From NCBI RefSeq assembly GCF_021654165.1, contig NZ_JAKFZN010000006.1, positions 1 through 64,000 of the forward strand: a stretch of 64,000 nucleotides of DNA, written 5' to 3'. The DNA comes from Nereida sp. MMG025. GTDB lineage: Bacteria; Pseudomonadota; Alphaproteobacteria; Rhodobacterales; Rhodobacteraceae. The notes beneath the pieces are model-generated. The model was not told the origin of the DNA, did no database searches, and saw only the letters and a program-made list of their open reading frames with translations. The position numbers and the translations under genes are program-made. Shown here in pieces: positions 9,788 to 18,450 of the stretch. Within the stretch, counting starts at the first letter, position 1. Every line of letters starts with the position of its first letter.

Positions 9788-10351
9788 TTAAGTGTTGTCG
9801 CCTTCAGATGTTTGCGCAGCTTCATCCGCCGCTTTTTGTGCATCAGCTTCGGCTTTAGCCTGTTCTGCCAAAACCTTTAACCTAGCAGGGTCATTAAGCA
9901 ATTCTTTGATTTGCTCTTGTGCCTTAGGCTTTGATGTCATGTACAGCAACAAATCAGCCAGTTGCTGACGCGCTTGAAGCAGTTCGTTCAAAGCAGGAAC
10001 TTGGCGCGCGATATTTGCGGGCTCAAAGTCGTCCATAGAATTAAAGCGCAGGTTCACGCCCATTTTTTCGCCGCTGCTATCTTTCAGTTTGCTGTCCACC
10101 AAAACGGACAATCCAGGCTGAACTTTTTGCTCCATAAAGCTGTCCAGCGTAGCATTGGTAACTTTTTCAAATGTGCGCTGATCGATGGGGGCTTTTTCGA
10201 CACCTGCGTTGTTCCCAGATAGGTCACTCATAACACCCATTACAAAAGGAAGCTCTACGTTCTTTTCGGAATCGATAGGGTCTGTATACGCAATGTGTAC
10301 ACGTGGTGGACGGTTGCGGCGGATATGTCCCGAGCCTGTATCAGAAGCCAA
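9788..10351 (-). CDS. tssB: T6SS contractile sheath small subunit TssB (VipA)
   Basis: TssB is the small sheath subunit. The 187-residue protein has the family signatures HIAYTDPIDSEKNVELPFVMGVMSDLSG and RTFEKVTNATLDSFMEQKVQ, plus LRFNSMDDFEPANIARQVP. The first of these exceeds what is needed: PFVMGVMSDLSG alone is diagnostic. The start is TTG at 10351, with GGAG 8 bases upstream and no in-frame ATG available, matching the TTG start of tssC. The acidic, Ala-rich C terminus is typical. It follows a 240-base gap after tssA that probably holds its own promoter. Confidence 0.95.
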   Translation of the reverse strand: MASDTGSGHIRRNRPPRVHIAYTDPIDSEKNVELPFVMGVMSDLSGNNAGVEKAPIDQRTFEKVTNATLDSFMEQKVQPGLSVLVDSKLKDSSGEKMGVNLRFNSMDDFEPANIARQVPALNELLQARQQLADLLLYMTSKPKAQEQIKELLNDPARLKVLAEQAKAEADAQKAADEAAQTSEGDNT

Positions 10352-10395
10352 TGCAGTATCTCCAATAATTTCTTTTGGTAAGAAGACGATGAAGC

Positions 10396-10446
10396 GAGTT
10401 AAGTGTCAACTCTGTAAGTAACTCAAAACAATCGTAAGCTGAGTTA
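10396..10446 (-). promoter_or_regulatory. Cluster of GAGTTA half-sites upstream of tssB
   Basis: Four copies of one half-site lie in about 50 bases: GAGTTA at 10396 and 10441, CAACTC at 10407 and TAACTC at 10419. The first two form a dyad with a 5-base spacer. A TTGACA sits on the minus strand within it (complement of 10404-10409), but the hexamer 17 bases further on (TCTTCT) is a poor -10 box. The region fills the 240-base gap (10352-10591) between tssA and tssB. I infer a regulated promoter of the tssBC-hcp unit; no regulator is identified. Confidence 0.3.
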
Positions 10447-10591
10447 TAGGGCAAATACAATCAATTTCCTTTCCCATAGGGCACGTAACCGTGGGTGAAT
10501 GCTTCGAAATGGTAAACAATGGTAACGTGAGCAGCGCATCGTCAATTGCCTCTCGCCAGACTTTTGGGGCGAAGCATGAAATCCTGACGAA

Positions 10592-12142
10592 TTAATAATC
10601 TTGCTTGGGGACGAATTCTTTCAAAAGCGCCTCAAAGTCCTTACCGATGTAACTGCGGGCGCGTTTAAGCAGCATTGGGATAGGTGAGGAGCGCTCGACC
10701 GTTCGAAAATATGTTTCCACGGCAAGGATTTGCGTTCCAGCGGCGGCGGCATCGCGCACAACGATCGCGCTTTTGCTTTGCTCCATTGGGAGTGGACTGA
10801 CGGACGCTGGAATTGGGTCTGGTTCGGGCGCGGGCTCAGGTTCGACGTCGGGAACAGCTTCCTGGTCCGTTTCACTAACATCTGGACTTTGTTCATCACC
10901 AACTTCGACGGTAGCGTCCGCATCTGGCAAGCCTGCATCAGTATCGTCCGTCGTCACTTCATCCTGGTCACTTTCGTTTTCGGCGGGAACAACCTCGGGT
11001 TCTGGCTCTGGTTGAGCAACGGGCTCTGTCTCCCAAACAGATTCGGCGACTTCTTCAATCAAAACCTCATTGGCGAGACTGCGCAGTTGCCCGTGGGCCA
11101 GTTGAAATCCGTTGTCGGAAATGAAATCAACTTTCGCCCGCTCCGCCGAATTTGGCATCAGGATATCAAAGGCATCAATTAGCGATTTACCAATCAAAAG
11201 GCGGGCTTGCGTGACCAATAACACGGCCGCAGAGGAAGGTTCGTTTAGGCCAAAGTACGTCTCGACCGCTGCCAAGCGACGGCGGGCTTCATCATGACTT
11301 TTGACATCTGGCACCTTGGCATCGGGACCAGTCGGCCCGCTTTCTTCAGCATCGCTGGTAGTATCGTTTTCGGTGCTTTCCGCCTTTAACTCTGGAAGTG
11401 ACATCGAAATCACATCCATCACGGCGGTAATTTCATCTTTGAGCGTTTGGAGCTGCGGGGTATGCGGCTTGCTCGCTGACAGACAAGCAACCTCGATCCG
11501 CCCGAGATTGCGCAAGATATTATCGAAATACTCAAACTCTTGTTTTGCGACATCCTTCACTTTTGAAAGATGGCCTAACATCGACTCCAGATTGAGATCA
11601 TCCTCACCATCGTGGCGGGTGACAGACCCGTTGCAAACCATGACCCGTCTGCGCGTCGCTCCGCTTTGGGCAATATCGTGATAGCGCAATGGAAGGATCA
11701 TTGCGCCCATGATTCCAAGATCATTGATCGCCTCAAGTCGGTCGCGGGGCGCTTCTTCGATATTTGGGTGTGCGTCCTCTGGCATCGCTTCGATAAGGTC
11801 GGCCATCGCCGCGATGCTCTCATCCAAGGTTTTGGGGTTACTTGCCAATGCAGCCCATTGCGCACGCAAAGTGAGCAAGCGAACGTCCCGCGTCTTTTTT
11901 AGAAGCGCATCAATCGCCTTCAGCTCTGTCTTCAGCGCAACGGTCTTTGGATCAAATATTTTGTCTGGTGCTTTTTGACCTTCGCCGATTGCGAGGCCAA
12001 GTTTGACGTAATCATCTGCCTCTGGCAGGCGACCTAGCGCATCAAAATAATACTCTGAAAAAGTTGGGTCATCTTCCATCCACAGGTCCGGCCCCGAGGG
12101 GGAATCATCGGAAACTGCGTCTTTAATCCATTCGAGACTCAT
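10592..12142 (-). CDS. tssA: T6SS baseplate/sheath-capping protein TssA
   Basis: TssA primes or caps the growing tube and sheath. An ImpA_N domain covers about residues 1-130 (SPSGPDLWMEDDPTFSEYY, then the PDKIFDPKTVALKTELKAID stretch). The C-terminal part contains two similar segments, LAAVETYFGLNEPSSAAVLL near residue 290 and LAVETYFRTVERSSPIPMLL near residue 470, each followed by a (AR)xxIGK sequence. They are separated by an acidic, Pro-rich linker (residues about 370-450). The YF-x5-E-x-SSP pattern is the usual C-terminal signature of short TssA proteins, here apparently duplicated. The gene follows tagH by 34 bases. Confidence 0.9.
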   Translation of the reverse strand: MSLEWIKDAVSDDSPSGPDLWMEDDPTFSEYYFDALGRLPEADDYVKLGLAIGEGQKAPDKIFDPKTVALKTELKAIDALLKKTRDVRLLTLRAQWAALASNPKTLDESIAAMADLIEAMPEDAHPNIEEAPRDRLEAINDLGIMGAMILPLRYHDIAQSGATRRRVMVCNGSVTRHDGEDDLNLESMLGHLSKVKDVAKQEFEYFDNILRNLGRIEVACLSASKPHTPQLQTLKDEITAVMDVISMSLPELKAESTENDTTSDAEESGPTGPDAKVPDVKSHDEARRRLAAVETYFGLNEPSSAAVLLVTQARLLIGKSLIDAFDILMPNSAERAKVDFISDNGFQLAHGQLRSLANEVLIEEVAESVWETEPVAQPEPEPEVVPAENESDQDEVTTDDTDAGLPDADATVEVGDEQSPDVSETDQEAVPDVEPEPAPEPDPIPASVSPLPMEQSKSAIVVRDAAAAGTQILAVETYFRTVERSSPIPMLLKRARSYIGKDFEALLKEFVPKQDY

Positions 12143-12176
12143 CTTAGGCCACTTTCCAAACGGGACAGTCCGCTCA

Positions 12177-13601
12177 TTACATCTTTTTTAATGCGTCGGC
12201 ATAATGACGGGAAAATGCTTTGATAAAGGCATCTAGCATTCCGTTCTCACCCTCGGATGCGCGCGTCTCCCAACGTTTACTGAACTCATCCCACGCTTTG
12301 CGCCCACCACCGCCCATCAAACCACCGCCAATTTCGGCTTCAATTTCGGATGGCGACAAACCACCAAGCATTTCCGCCAACGCGGGTTGCAACGCGGCGA
12401 TCACTGCCGCTTGGTGGCATCTGATATCGACAAGTGCATTTTCAAATCCGTCTGCGCCAGTTTGATACCCATCGCGCGGTCTCAAAAAGAGTGCTTCAAA
12501 GGCTTCGTCGGGGTTCAAAAGAAATTTCATGGGGTTATTGCCGGTGGCGACCCGCATTGTGCGATCTTCATTGCTGACGAAAAGCTTTACAGCCGTTCGA
12601 TCCTGCAACATTCGCATGAGTTCTTTGGTTCCTACACGGGCGACTTGTCCAAGAATGCGGCCCAAAGCTTCGGGCGGTATTTGAAGTTGCGACGTATCGG
12701 TGATTTCCGCCCCTTCCATGAACCCCCGCAAGAACGCATCTGCCTGAGGGTTTGCAGAGCCTGCTGGCGCCATAGGGGGTTGGGGGGACGGGGCCGGTGC
12801 TGCGGACAACGGAATTTCTGCGCCAAACCCGTCGCCATTGTGCGCATATGATTGCGCTGGCGGAGGCGTCGGGGCAGGGGGCGGCGGGGTTGGGACTGGT
12901 GCCGATGGCTGAAGCGGCGGCGCTGCAACCTGTTGCCCAAAAGACGGAGGGGTCGAAACAGAAGAGTTCCCCGATAGCGCAAACTGAGGCGGCGTCGTTA
13001 AGGCTGCCGACGGAGTATTAAGAGCCGCATTATAATCAGGCTGCATGGTGCGCGGTGAATTCAATGGCGCCTGTTCTGCGGGTGTTGAGTAGCTTGGCGT
13101 TTGCAAATTCTGCGCAACCCCTTCGGATCCCGCCCCTAAATCCCCCCAAACATCGTCAAATTCATCTGCGGGCGCGGACATTGGCGCGGCATAGCCTTCA
13201 TGTTGATAAGGAGCGGCCGGCGGTGGAGGCGGTGACGGCACAGCCGCAGGGGGCGGCGGCGCAACAGGTTGCGGCTGCTCGGCTTCGACCAGCTCGGCGA
13301 CAATGATATATTGCCCGACGGTAAAGCGATCCCCGTTCTTGATAGGGTGCGCTTGGTCTATTCGATACCGCTCTCCGTGCAGAAAGGTACCGTTGCTCGA
13401 AACATCAACCAGCGTGTATTGCCCATGTTCAAAATGGATATCAAAGTGATGGCCAGAAATATGGCGTGATGCATCGGGCAGAACCCAATCATTTCCTGCC
13501 TTACGACCTACTTGTGCGCCCTTTTGGTCAAGGCGCAAGGATATGGGGCCACCAGTATCTAGTGTCGGGTGGTTTTCAATACGCAGCACGAGGGTCGTCA
13601 T
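12177..13601 (-). CDS. tagH: T6SS FHA-domain protein TagH (Fha)
   Basis: TagH/Fha is a cytoplasmic phosphothreonine-binding regulator of T6SS assembly. An N-terminal FHA domain (about residues 5-100) shows the expected residues: GR (QVGRKAGND), S-x2-H (SRHISGHH) and NGT (SSNGTFLHG). A long Pro/Ala-rich linker (about 110-290) leads to the C-terminal TagH domain with FLRGFMEGAEI, LGRILGQVARVGTKELMRML and NPMKFLLNPDEAFEALF. The ATG at 13601 gives 474 residues; a TTG three codons upstream is less likely because it lies too close to the AAGGA. The FHA domain may read phosphorylated TssL, whose N terminus here carries repeated Thr motifs. Confidence 0.93.
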   Translation of the reverse strand: MTTLVLRIENHPTLDTGGPISLRLDQKGAQVGRKAGNDWVLPDASRHISGHHFDIHFEHGQYTLVDVSSNGTFLHGERYRIDQAHPIKNGDRFTVGQYIIVAELVEAEQPQPVAPPPPAAVPSPPPPPAAPYQHEGYAAPMSAPADEFDDVWGDLGAGSEGVAQNLQTPSYSTPAEQAPLNSPRTMQPDYNAALNTPSAALTTPPQFALSGNSSVSTPPSFGQQVAAPPLQPSAPVPTPPPPAPTPPPAQSYAHNGDGFGAEIPLSAAPAPSPQPPMAPAGSANPQADAFLRGFMEGAEITDTSQLQIPPEALGRILGQVARVGTKELMRMLQDRTAVKLFVSNEDRTMRVATGNNPMKFLLNPDEAFEALFLRPRDGYQTGADGFENALVDIRCHQAAVIAALQPALAEMLGGLSPSEIEAEIGGGLMGGGGRKAWDEFSKRWETRASEGENGMLDAFIKAFSRHYADALKKM

Positions 13602-13633
13602 TGCAGACAAATATCCTTAAAAAAACGGAGGAG

Positions 13634-14230
13634 CTAGTCGTACACTCTAAACAACCCTGCCGCGAGGTCTAGTACCCTCGCCATGGATACCGACCTTTGA
13701 TCGAGGCTAACTTGCCCCAAAGCGCGCAGCACAGCGGCGTTAACAGCCTTTGGACACCGCCACTCCGGCATCGTCACGGGATCATTGGGGGCCAATGCCC
13801 CGCCCGACCAACCAACTGCCAATCCCAAATATACGGTGGCCGAGCGGCGGGGCGCAAACAGCGCCGTTTGCATCGTGCGCCAACGGTTTTCCGCACTCGG
13901 GTGATCAATCCATTGGGATACCCACGTAAACAGGGGCATTTCGTTGGGGGGTATTTCAGGCAAGGTGATACGAACGGCTTCCATGGCCCAGTTAATTGCG
14001 ATCACAGGTTCAACAGCAAAGGAGGTATAGGTGATCGCATCTTCTGGTGTTGTGGAGCCGCGCAACCTTTCAAAAAAGGCAAAGGCATCTTCACCCTCTG
14101 TCGGGCGGTGTTTGGTAAACCCGCTGATCTCGGGAATTTTCTGATATAATTCATTTGGGTTCGCAAAGCGAAGCGCCGGGGTTGGGGGGATTGTGTAATC
14201 CTGATCCAGATCATTAATGGGCGTATTCAT
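13634..14230 (-). CDS. Conserved T6SS-associated protein of unknown function
   Basis: A 198-residue cytoplasmic-looking protein, first gene of the minus-strand tss block, 32 bases ahead of tagH. Visible features include ALRFANPNELYQKIPEI, VEPVIAINWAMEAVRITLPE and a C-terminal MARVLDLAAGLFRVYD. The region AENRWRTMQTALFAPRRSAT resembles helical packing sequence. No signal peptide or membrane segment is present. I do not recognise a function. Position and spacing imply cotranscription with tagH and tssA and a role in T6SS assembly or regulation. Confidence 0.7.
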   Translation of the reverse strand: MNTPINDLDQDYTIPPTPALRFANPNELYQKIPEISGFTKHRPTEGEDAFAFFERLRGSTTPEDAITYTSFAVEPVIAINWAMEAVRITLPEIPPNEMPLFTWVSQWIDHPSAENRWRTMQTALFAPRRSATVYLGLAVGWSGGALAPNDPVTMPEWRCPKAVNAAVLRALGQVSLDQRSVSMARVLDLAAGLFRVYD

Positions 14231-14563
14231 AATGGATTTTCCTGTTTACGAGAAAATCATTGCGCATTGCACAGGTAGCCGTCAACAGAACAACGACGAA
14301 ATCGACGCCAAGCGGCCCAGGGTTCCAAAATCTGATTTCAAACAATAGCACTTGAATTCAACCCGAAACCACTGGGGGTTGGCGGCTTTATCGCTAGAAA
14401 CAAAAGTGGCTTTGGTTTCGAGCGATGGTAGACAAGCTACCCTGTTGTTTTGAGGTTTCTACAGTTTGAAACCCCGAAAGATTATCGGTACACGCCTTTT
14501 GTTAATGAATAGAACAGCCTAGTAAGCTTGTAAAACCGCGCCATCGCGCACACCAGGGTATCG
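14231..14563. promoter_or_regulatory. Divergent intergenic region between tss block and polysaccharide locus
   Basis: This 333-base gap separates two divergent units and should hold both promoters. I see no gene in it. Two small dyads are visible: GGTAG/CTACC (14427-14441) and GGTTTC/GAAACC with an 8-base spacer (14454-14473). No convincing -35/-10 pair could be assigned by eye. Confidence 0.4.
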
Positions 14564-15586
14564 ATGATGAACGAAATTAAATCAGTACTGATTACGGGTG
14601 GTACAGGCTCTTTTGGCAAAACGATGCTGCGTCAATTACTAGACGACAGCACTCCCGAATTGCGCATTCTAAGCCGCGATGAAGAAAAACAAGATGCTCT
14701 GCGCAACGATTTGCGCGACGAACGGGTGCGCTACTACATCGGTGATGTGCGCGATATTGATAGTATCCGCCGTGCGGTCGCGGGCGTAGACTGCGTGTTT
14801 CATGCCGCCGCTTTGAAACAGGTGCCATCTTGCGAGTTTTTCCCGATGGAGGCGGTTCGCACAAATGTAATGGGATCCGATAATGTGATCCGCGCCGCCG
14901 TTGAGGCGAAAGTGCGCAGTCTTGTTTGTTTGTCGACCGACAAGGCCGTGTTCCCCGTCAACGCCATGGGCATGTCAAAAGCGATGATGGAAAAAACAGC
15001 GCAGGCCGCTGCACGCGATCTGGGTCCAAACGCAGCCACAACGATCAGCTGTGTACGATATGGCAACGTTATGTATTCGCGAGGCTCGGCCATTCCGCTG
15101 TTCATTCGCCAGATCAAGGCGGGCAAACCGATTACTGTGACTGAACCCACAATGACCCGTTTTCTGATGCCGCTGCGCGATAGTGTGGCTTTGGTGCGCT
15201 ATGCGTTTGAAAACGCAGGGCAGGGGGATTTGTTTATCAAAAAGGCCCCCGCATCCACGATCATCGATCTTGTTGAAGCTATAAAGCAACTGTTCGGAGT
15301 GCCTGATCATCCCGTCGAAATTATTGGCTGGCGCCATGCAGAAAAGCTCTATGAGACTTTGGCCAGCGCGCAAGAACTGGGCCAGTCGGATGATCTGGGC
15401 GACTATTACCGTATCAAGATGGATCAACGCGGGCTCGATTATAAACCGTTCTTTAGCGAAGGCGATCAGCAGACCGTGCGCCTTGAGGACTACCATTCAC
15501 ACAATACCGAGCAGTTGGATGTTGAGGGCGTGAAAGCATTGCTTCTTAGCTTGCCAGAGGTGCAGGCCGAACTGGCTGAGGGCTAG
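14564..15586 (+). CDS. wbjB: UDP-GlcNAc 4,6-dehydratase/5-epimerase (FnlA/WbjB/CapE family)
   Basis: This enzyme starts UDP-L-FucNAc synthesis by converting UDP-GlcNAc to a 4-keto-6-deoxy intermediate with epimerisation. The NAD-binding glycine motif TGGTGSFGKTM lies near residues 11-21. The active-site region reads STDKAVFPVNAMGMSK, where Met takes the place of the usual Tyr of the Y-x3-K motif; this is a known feature of the CapE/WbjB branch and separates it from FlaA1/PseB enzymes. The C-terminal region has EIIGWRHAEKLYETLAS, also family-specific. An ATG one codon downstream (14567) is an alternative start. It begins the plus-strand operon wbjB-wbjC-wbjD. Confidence 0.93.
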   Translation: MMNEIKSVLITGGTGSFGKTMLRQLLDDSTPELRILSRDEEKQDALRNDLRDERVRYYIGDVRDIDSIRRAVAGVDCVFHAAALKQVPSCEFFPMEAVRTNVMGSDNVIRAAVEAKVRSLVCLSTDKAVFPVNAMGMSKAMMEKTAQAAARDLGPNAATTISCVRYGNVMYSRGSAIPLFIRQIKAGKPITVTEPTMTRFLMPLRDSVALVRYAFENAGQGDLFIKKAPASTIIDLVEAIKQLFGVPDHPVEIIGWRHAEKLYETLASAQELGQSDDLGDYYRIKMDQRGLDYKPFFSEGDQQTVRLEDYHSHNTEQLDVEGVKALLLSLPEVQAELAEG

Positions 15587-15590
15587 GGTG

Positions 15591-16712
15591 ATGAAGATTG
15601 TCGTGACGGGCGCGCGCGGGTTGATTGGCTGGCATGCACATGCGCGCCTCTACGCGGCCAATTGTGCGGCGTCATTTCAAGGAAGTGATACCCCTTACGA
15701 AATCGCGCCACTAGGTCATACTGATTTTAAAGATGATGCGAAACTCGAAGACGCCCTGACAGGGGCAGATGCTGTCCTTCATTTCGCAGGTGTTAATCGC
15801 GCGCCCGACGATGAAGTGGAAGCCGCAAACCCGGCGATTGCGCGTCGGTTGATCGCCGCCTGCAATGCGGTGGGCGCCACACCTCATATCGTTTATGCCA
15901 ATTCCACACACGCGGCGTCTGACACCCCCTATGGACGTGGCAAACGGATCGCGGGCGAGGTCTTGGCAAAAGGTGCAGGACGCTACACTGACCTGGTGTT
16001 GCCGCATATTTTTGGCGAAGGGGCACGCCCCTATTACAACAACGTCACCGCCACATTGATTGATAAACTGCTGGCAGGTGAAACCCCAGATGTGAACCCC
16101 GAAGGCCGTGTGATCTTGTGTCATGCAGGGGCGGCAGCACAGGCCGCGATTGATGCGGTTCTTGGCGGCCATACCGGTGTGTTAGAGCCTGATGCGCGGC
16201 CCATGTCGGTGCCTGATCTATTGGGCAAACTGCAAGGATTTCACGACAGCTACGGCGCGAATATCTATCCTGATCTGACGGACCCCTTTGATGTAGCCCT
16301 GTTCAACAGCTACCGCGCTGCCAGCTATCCAGACGGATGGCCACGCCCGTTGAAGTTGAACACCGATGCGCGGGGCACGTTGTTTGAAGTGGTCAAAGGG
16401 GGCGGCGGGGGCCAGACGTTCCTATCGACGACCGAACCCGGCGTGACGCGTGGCGATCACTTTCACTTAGACAAGGTCGAGCGGTTCCTGGTTGTTCAAG
16501 GCAAGGCGGTGATCCGCATTCGTAAGGTGCTGACAGACGAGGTCTGGGAATACCCCGTGAGCGGAGATGCACCAGCCCCAGTGGATATGCCCACGCTCCA
16601 TACCCACTCTATTGAAAATGTGGGCCAGGGTCCGTTGCTCACGCTCTTTTGGACGCATGATTTGTTTGATCCGCAAAACCCCGATACATTCGCAGATAAG
16701 GTGCTGACATGA
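15591..16712 (+). CDS. wbjC: Bifunctional 4-ketoreductase/cupin epimerase (FnlB/WbjC/CapF family)
   Basis: Second step of UDP-L-FucNAc synthesis, giving UDP-2-acetamido-2,6-dideoxy-L-talose. An N-terminal short-chain reductase domain starts with MKIVVTGARGLIGWH. A C-terminal cupin domain (about residues 245-370) has the metal-site sequence GVTRGDHFHLDKVERFLVV and HTHSIENVGQGPLL. The two-domain layout and 373-residue length match CapF. I chose the ATG at 15591 over a GTG at 15588. It starts 4 bases after the wbjB stop and overlaps wbjD by an ATGA, so the three genes are translationally coupled. Confidence 0.92.
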   Translation: MKIVVTGARGLIGWHAHARLYAANCAASFQGSDTPYEIAPLGHTDFKDDAKLEDALTGADAVLHFAGVNRAPDDEVEAANPAIARRLIAACNAVGATPHIVYANSTHAASDTPYGRGKRIAGEVLAKGAGRYTDLVLPHIFGEGARPYYNNVTATLIDKLLAGETPDVNPEGRVILCHAGAAAQAAIDAVLGGHTGVLEPDARPMSVPDLLGKLQGFHDSYGANIYPDLTDPFDVALFNSYRAASYPDGWPRPLKLNTDARGTLFEVVKGGGGGQTFLSTTEPGVTRGDHFHLDKVERFLVVQGKAVIRIRKVLTDEVWEYPVSGDAPAPVDMPTLHTHSIENVGQGPLLTLFWTHDLFDPQNPDTFADKVLT

Positions 16713-17863
16713 ACAAATTGAAGGTCATGACCATTCTGGGCACCCGCCCCGAGATTATTCGGCTGGCGCGCGTTATGGCGCGGTTGGATCAATACACCGA
16801 TCACATCATAACCCATACAGGCCAGAACTGGGATTACGAGCTGAACGAGGTCTTTTTCGAAGATCTTGGCGTGCGTAAGCCCGATCATTTCCTTGGAGTT
16901 GGGGGCGGCAGCCTTGGCGAAACGCTTGGTGGTATCCTGACCGAGACCGAAAAGGTGCTGGTGCAGGAAAAGCCTGACGCGGTTCTGGTGCTTGGGGATA
17001 CAAACTCGGCCATTTCGGCGATCATGGCGCGGCGCATGAAGATCCCTGTGTATCATATGGAAGCGGGCAACCGCTCGTTCGATCGCAACGTGCCCGAAGA
17101 AACGAACCGCCGGCTTGTGGACCACATCGCCGATTTCAATCTGGTTTATACAGAACACGCGCGGCGCCATTTGTTGTCCGAAGGGTTGGAACACCGTCGG
17201 ATCAACCTGACAGGCTCGCCGATGCGTGAGGTTCTGGAACATTACCGAGACCAGATCGAGGCATCGGATGTTGTGGACCGTCTGAACCTAAAAACACGGG
17301 GTTATTTCATTGCTTCCCTGCATAGGGAAGAAAACGTAGACAATCGCGCGCGACTAGAACAGCTGGTGACGGCACTGAACACGCTGGCGCAAGTCCATGA
17401 TATGCCAGTGATCTTGTCGACCCACCCGCGCACCCGCAAGCGGTTGGAGGCCTTTGGGCTCACTTTTGATCCGCGCGTGCAGGACATGAAACCCTTTGGA
17501 TTTCACGACTATAACAGCCTGCAAATGAACGCGTTTTGCGCTATTTCAGATAGCGGGACGATTGCCGAAGAATCCTCGATGCTTGGGTTCCCTGCAATCA
17601 CACCACGCGATGCGATTGAGCGCCCTGAAGGCGTGGATGTCGGGTGCATCATCATGACGGGGCTGAACAGCGATACGATCTTGAACGGGGTCGCAGCCGT
17701 TACCCAAATGTTTGCAGAACGCGAAACCGCGGGAACGCCGCACCCTGTGCCAGTAGACTACCAAGTGAGCAACACATCCGAGCGGGTCGTGTCATTGATC
17801 CTTGGCACTGCCAAGCTCAGCAATCAGTGGGATGGCATTCGCCTAAACGATTCCACGCAATGA
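16709..17863 (+). CDS. wbjD: UDP-N-acetyl sugar 2-epimerase (FnlC/WbjD/CapG family)
   Basis: Third step: C2 epimerisation of the L-talose intermediate to UDP-L-FucNAc. The protein is a non-hydrolysing UDP-GlcNAc 2-epimerase fold member with GTRPEIIRLARV at the N terminus, HTGQNWDYELNEVFFEDL, GDTNSA, MEAGNRSFDRNVPEETNR, LHREENVDN and the C-terminal SDSGTIAEESSMLGFPAI. The sequence alone cannot separate it from WecB-type ManNAc epimerases, but its position after wbjB and wbjC settles the role. It shares ATGA overlaps with both neighbours. Confidence 0.92.
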   Translation: MNKLKVMTILGTRPEIIRLARVMARLDQYTDHIITHTGQNWDYELNEVFFEDLGVRKPDHFLGVGGGSLGETLGGILTETEKVLVQEKPDAVLVLGDTNSAISAIMARRMKIPVYHMEAGNRSFDRNVPEETNRRLVDHIADFNLVYTEHARRHLLSEGLEHRRINLTGSPMREVLEHYRDQIEASDVVDRLNLKTRGYFIASLHREENVDNRARLEQLVTALNTLAQVHDMPVILSTHPRTRKRLEAFGLTFDPRVQDMKPFGFHDYNSLQMNAFCAISDSGTIAEESSMLGFPAITPRDAIERPEGVDVGCIIMTGLNSDTILNGVAAVTQMFAERETAGTPHPVPVDYQVSNTSERVVSLILGTAKLSNQWDGIRLNDSTQ

Positions 17864-18450
17864 CCGAACGCGACAAAGTCATAAAACGTGGGTTTGATTT
17901 CACGGTTGCGCTGTGCGGATTGTTGGTCTTGTGGCCTGTCATCGCCGTTACCTGGGTGTTGGCCCGCCGTGACACAGGCGCCAGCGGCTTTTTCGTGCAA
18001 GAACGTATCGGGCAGCACGGGCAACCGTTTCGGGTGGTCAAACTGCGCACAATGCGCAACGTGGGCGGCACCACTGTGACCACCGCGAATGACGCCCGCA
18101 TCACCCCGCTTGGGGCCAAGTTGCGGCGTTATAAGCTGGATGAATTGCCGCAACTTTGGAATGTCTTGAAGGGCGAGATGTCTTTTGTCGGGCCGCGCCC
18201 CGATGTGGCAGGTTATATGGATCTTCTTCCCGAAGAGGACCGCGTCTTGCTAAGCTTGCGTCCGGGCATCACTGGTCCTGCGACGTTGAAATACCGCCGT
18301 GAGGAAGAGGTTTTGGCGCAGCAAGATGACCCGCAGGCTTATAACGACACGGTCATCTGGCCTGACAAGGTCCGCATCAACCGCGAGTATCTCGCCAATT
18401 GGTCGTTGGCCACCGACCTACGTCTGATCAAAGAGACCATTTTGAAATGA
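17860..18450 (+). CDS. Initiating sugar-1-phosphate transferase (WcaJ/PglC-like)
   Basis: This membrane enzyme transfers a sugar-1-phosphate from a UDP-sugar to undecaprenyl phosphate and so starts repeat-unit assembly. At 196 residues it is the short, single-domain form. A single hydrophobic segment (FDFTVALCGLLVLWPVIAVT, about residues 11-30) precedes the catalytic core: ERIGQHGQPFRVVKLRTM, LDELPQLWNVLKGEMSFVGP and LRPGITGPATL. The ATG at 17860 overlaps the wbjD stop (ATGA), which fixes the start. The substrate is not deducible; PglC-type enzymes use amino sugars. Confidence 0.92.
   Translation: MTERDKVIKRGFDFTVALCGLLVLWPVIAVTWVLARRDTGASGFFVQERIGQHGQPFRVVKLRTMRNVGGTTVTTANDARITPLGAKLRRYKLDELPQLWNVLKGEMSFVGPRPDVAGYMDLLPEEDRVLLSLRPGITGPATLKYRREEEVLAQQDDPQAYNDTVIWPDKVRINREYLANWSLATDLRLIKETILK

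Noticed and set aside
14231-14563. Search for an insertion sequence or attachment site at the T6SS/polysaccharide border
   Set aside because: No transposase, no terminal inverted repeats and no tRNA end were found. The small dyads look regulatory.
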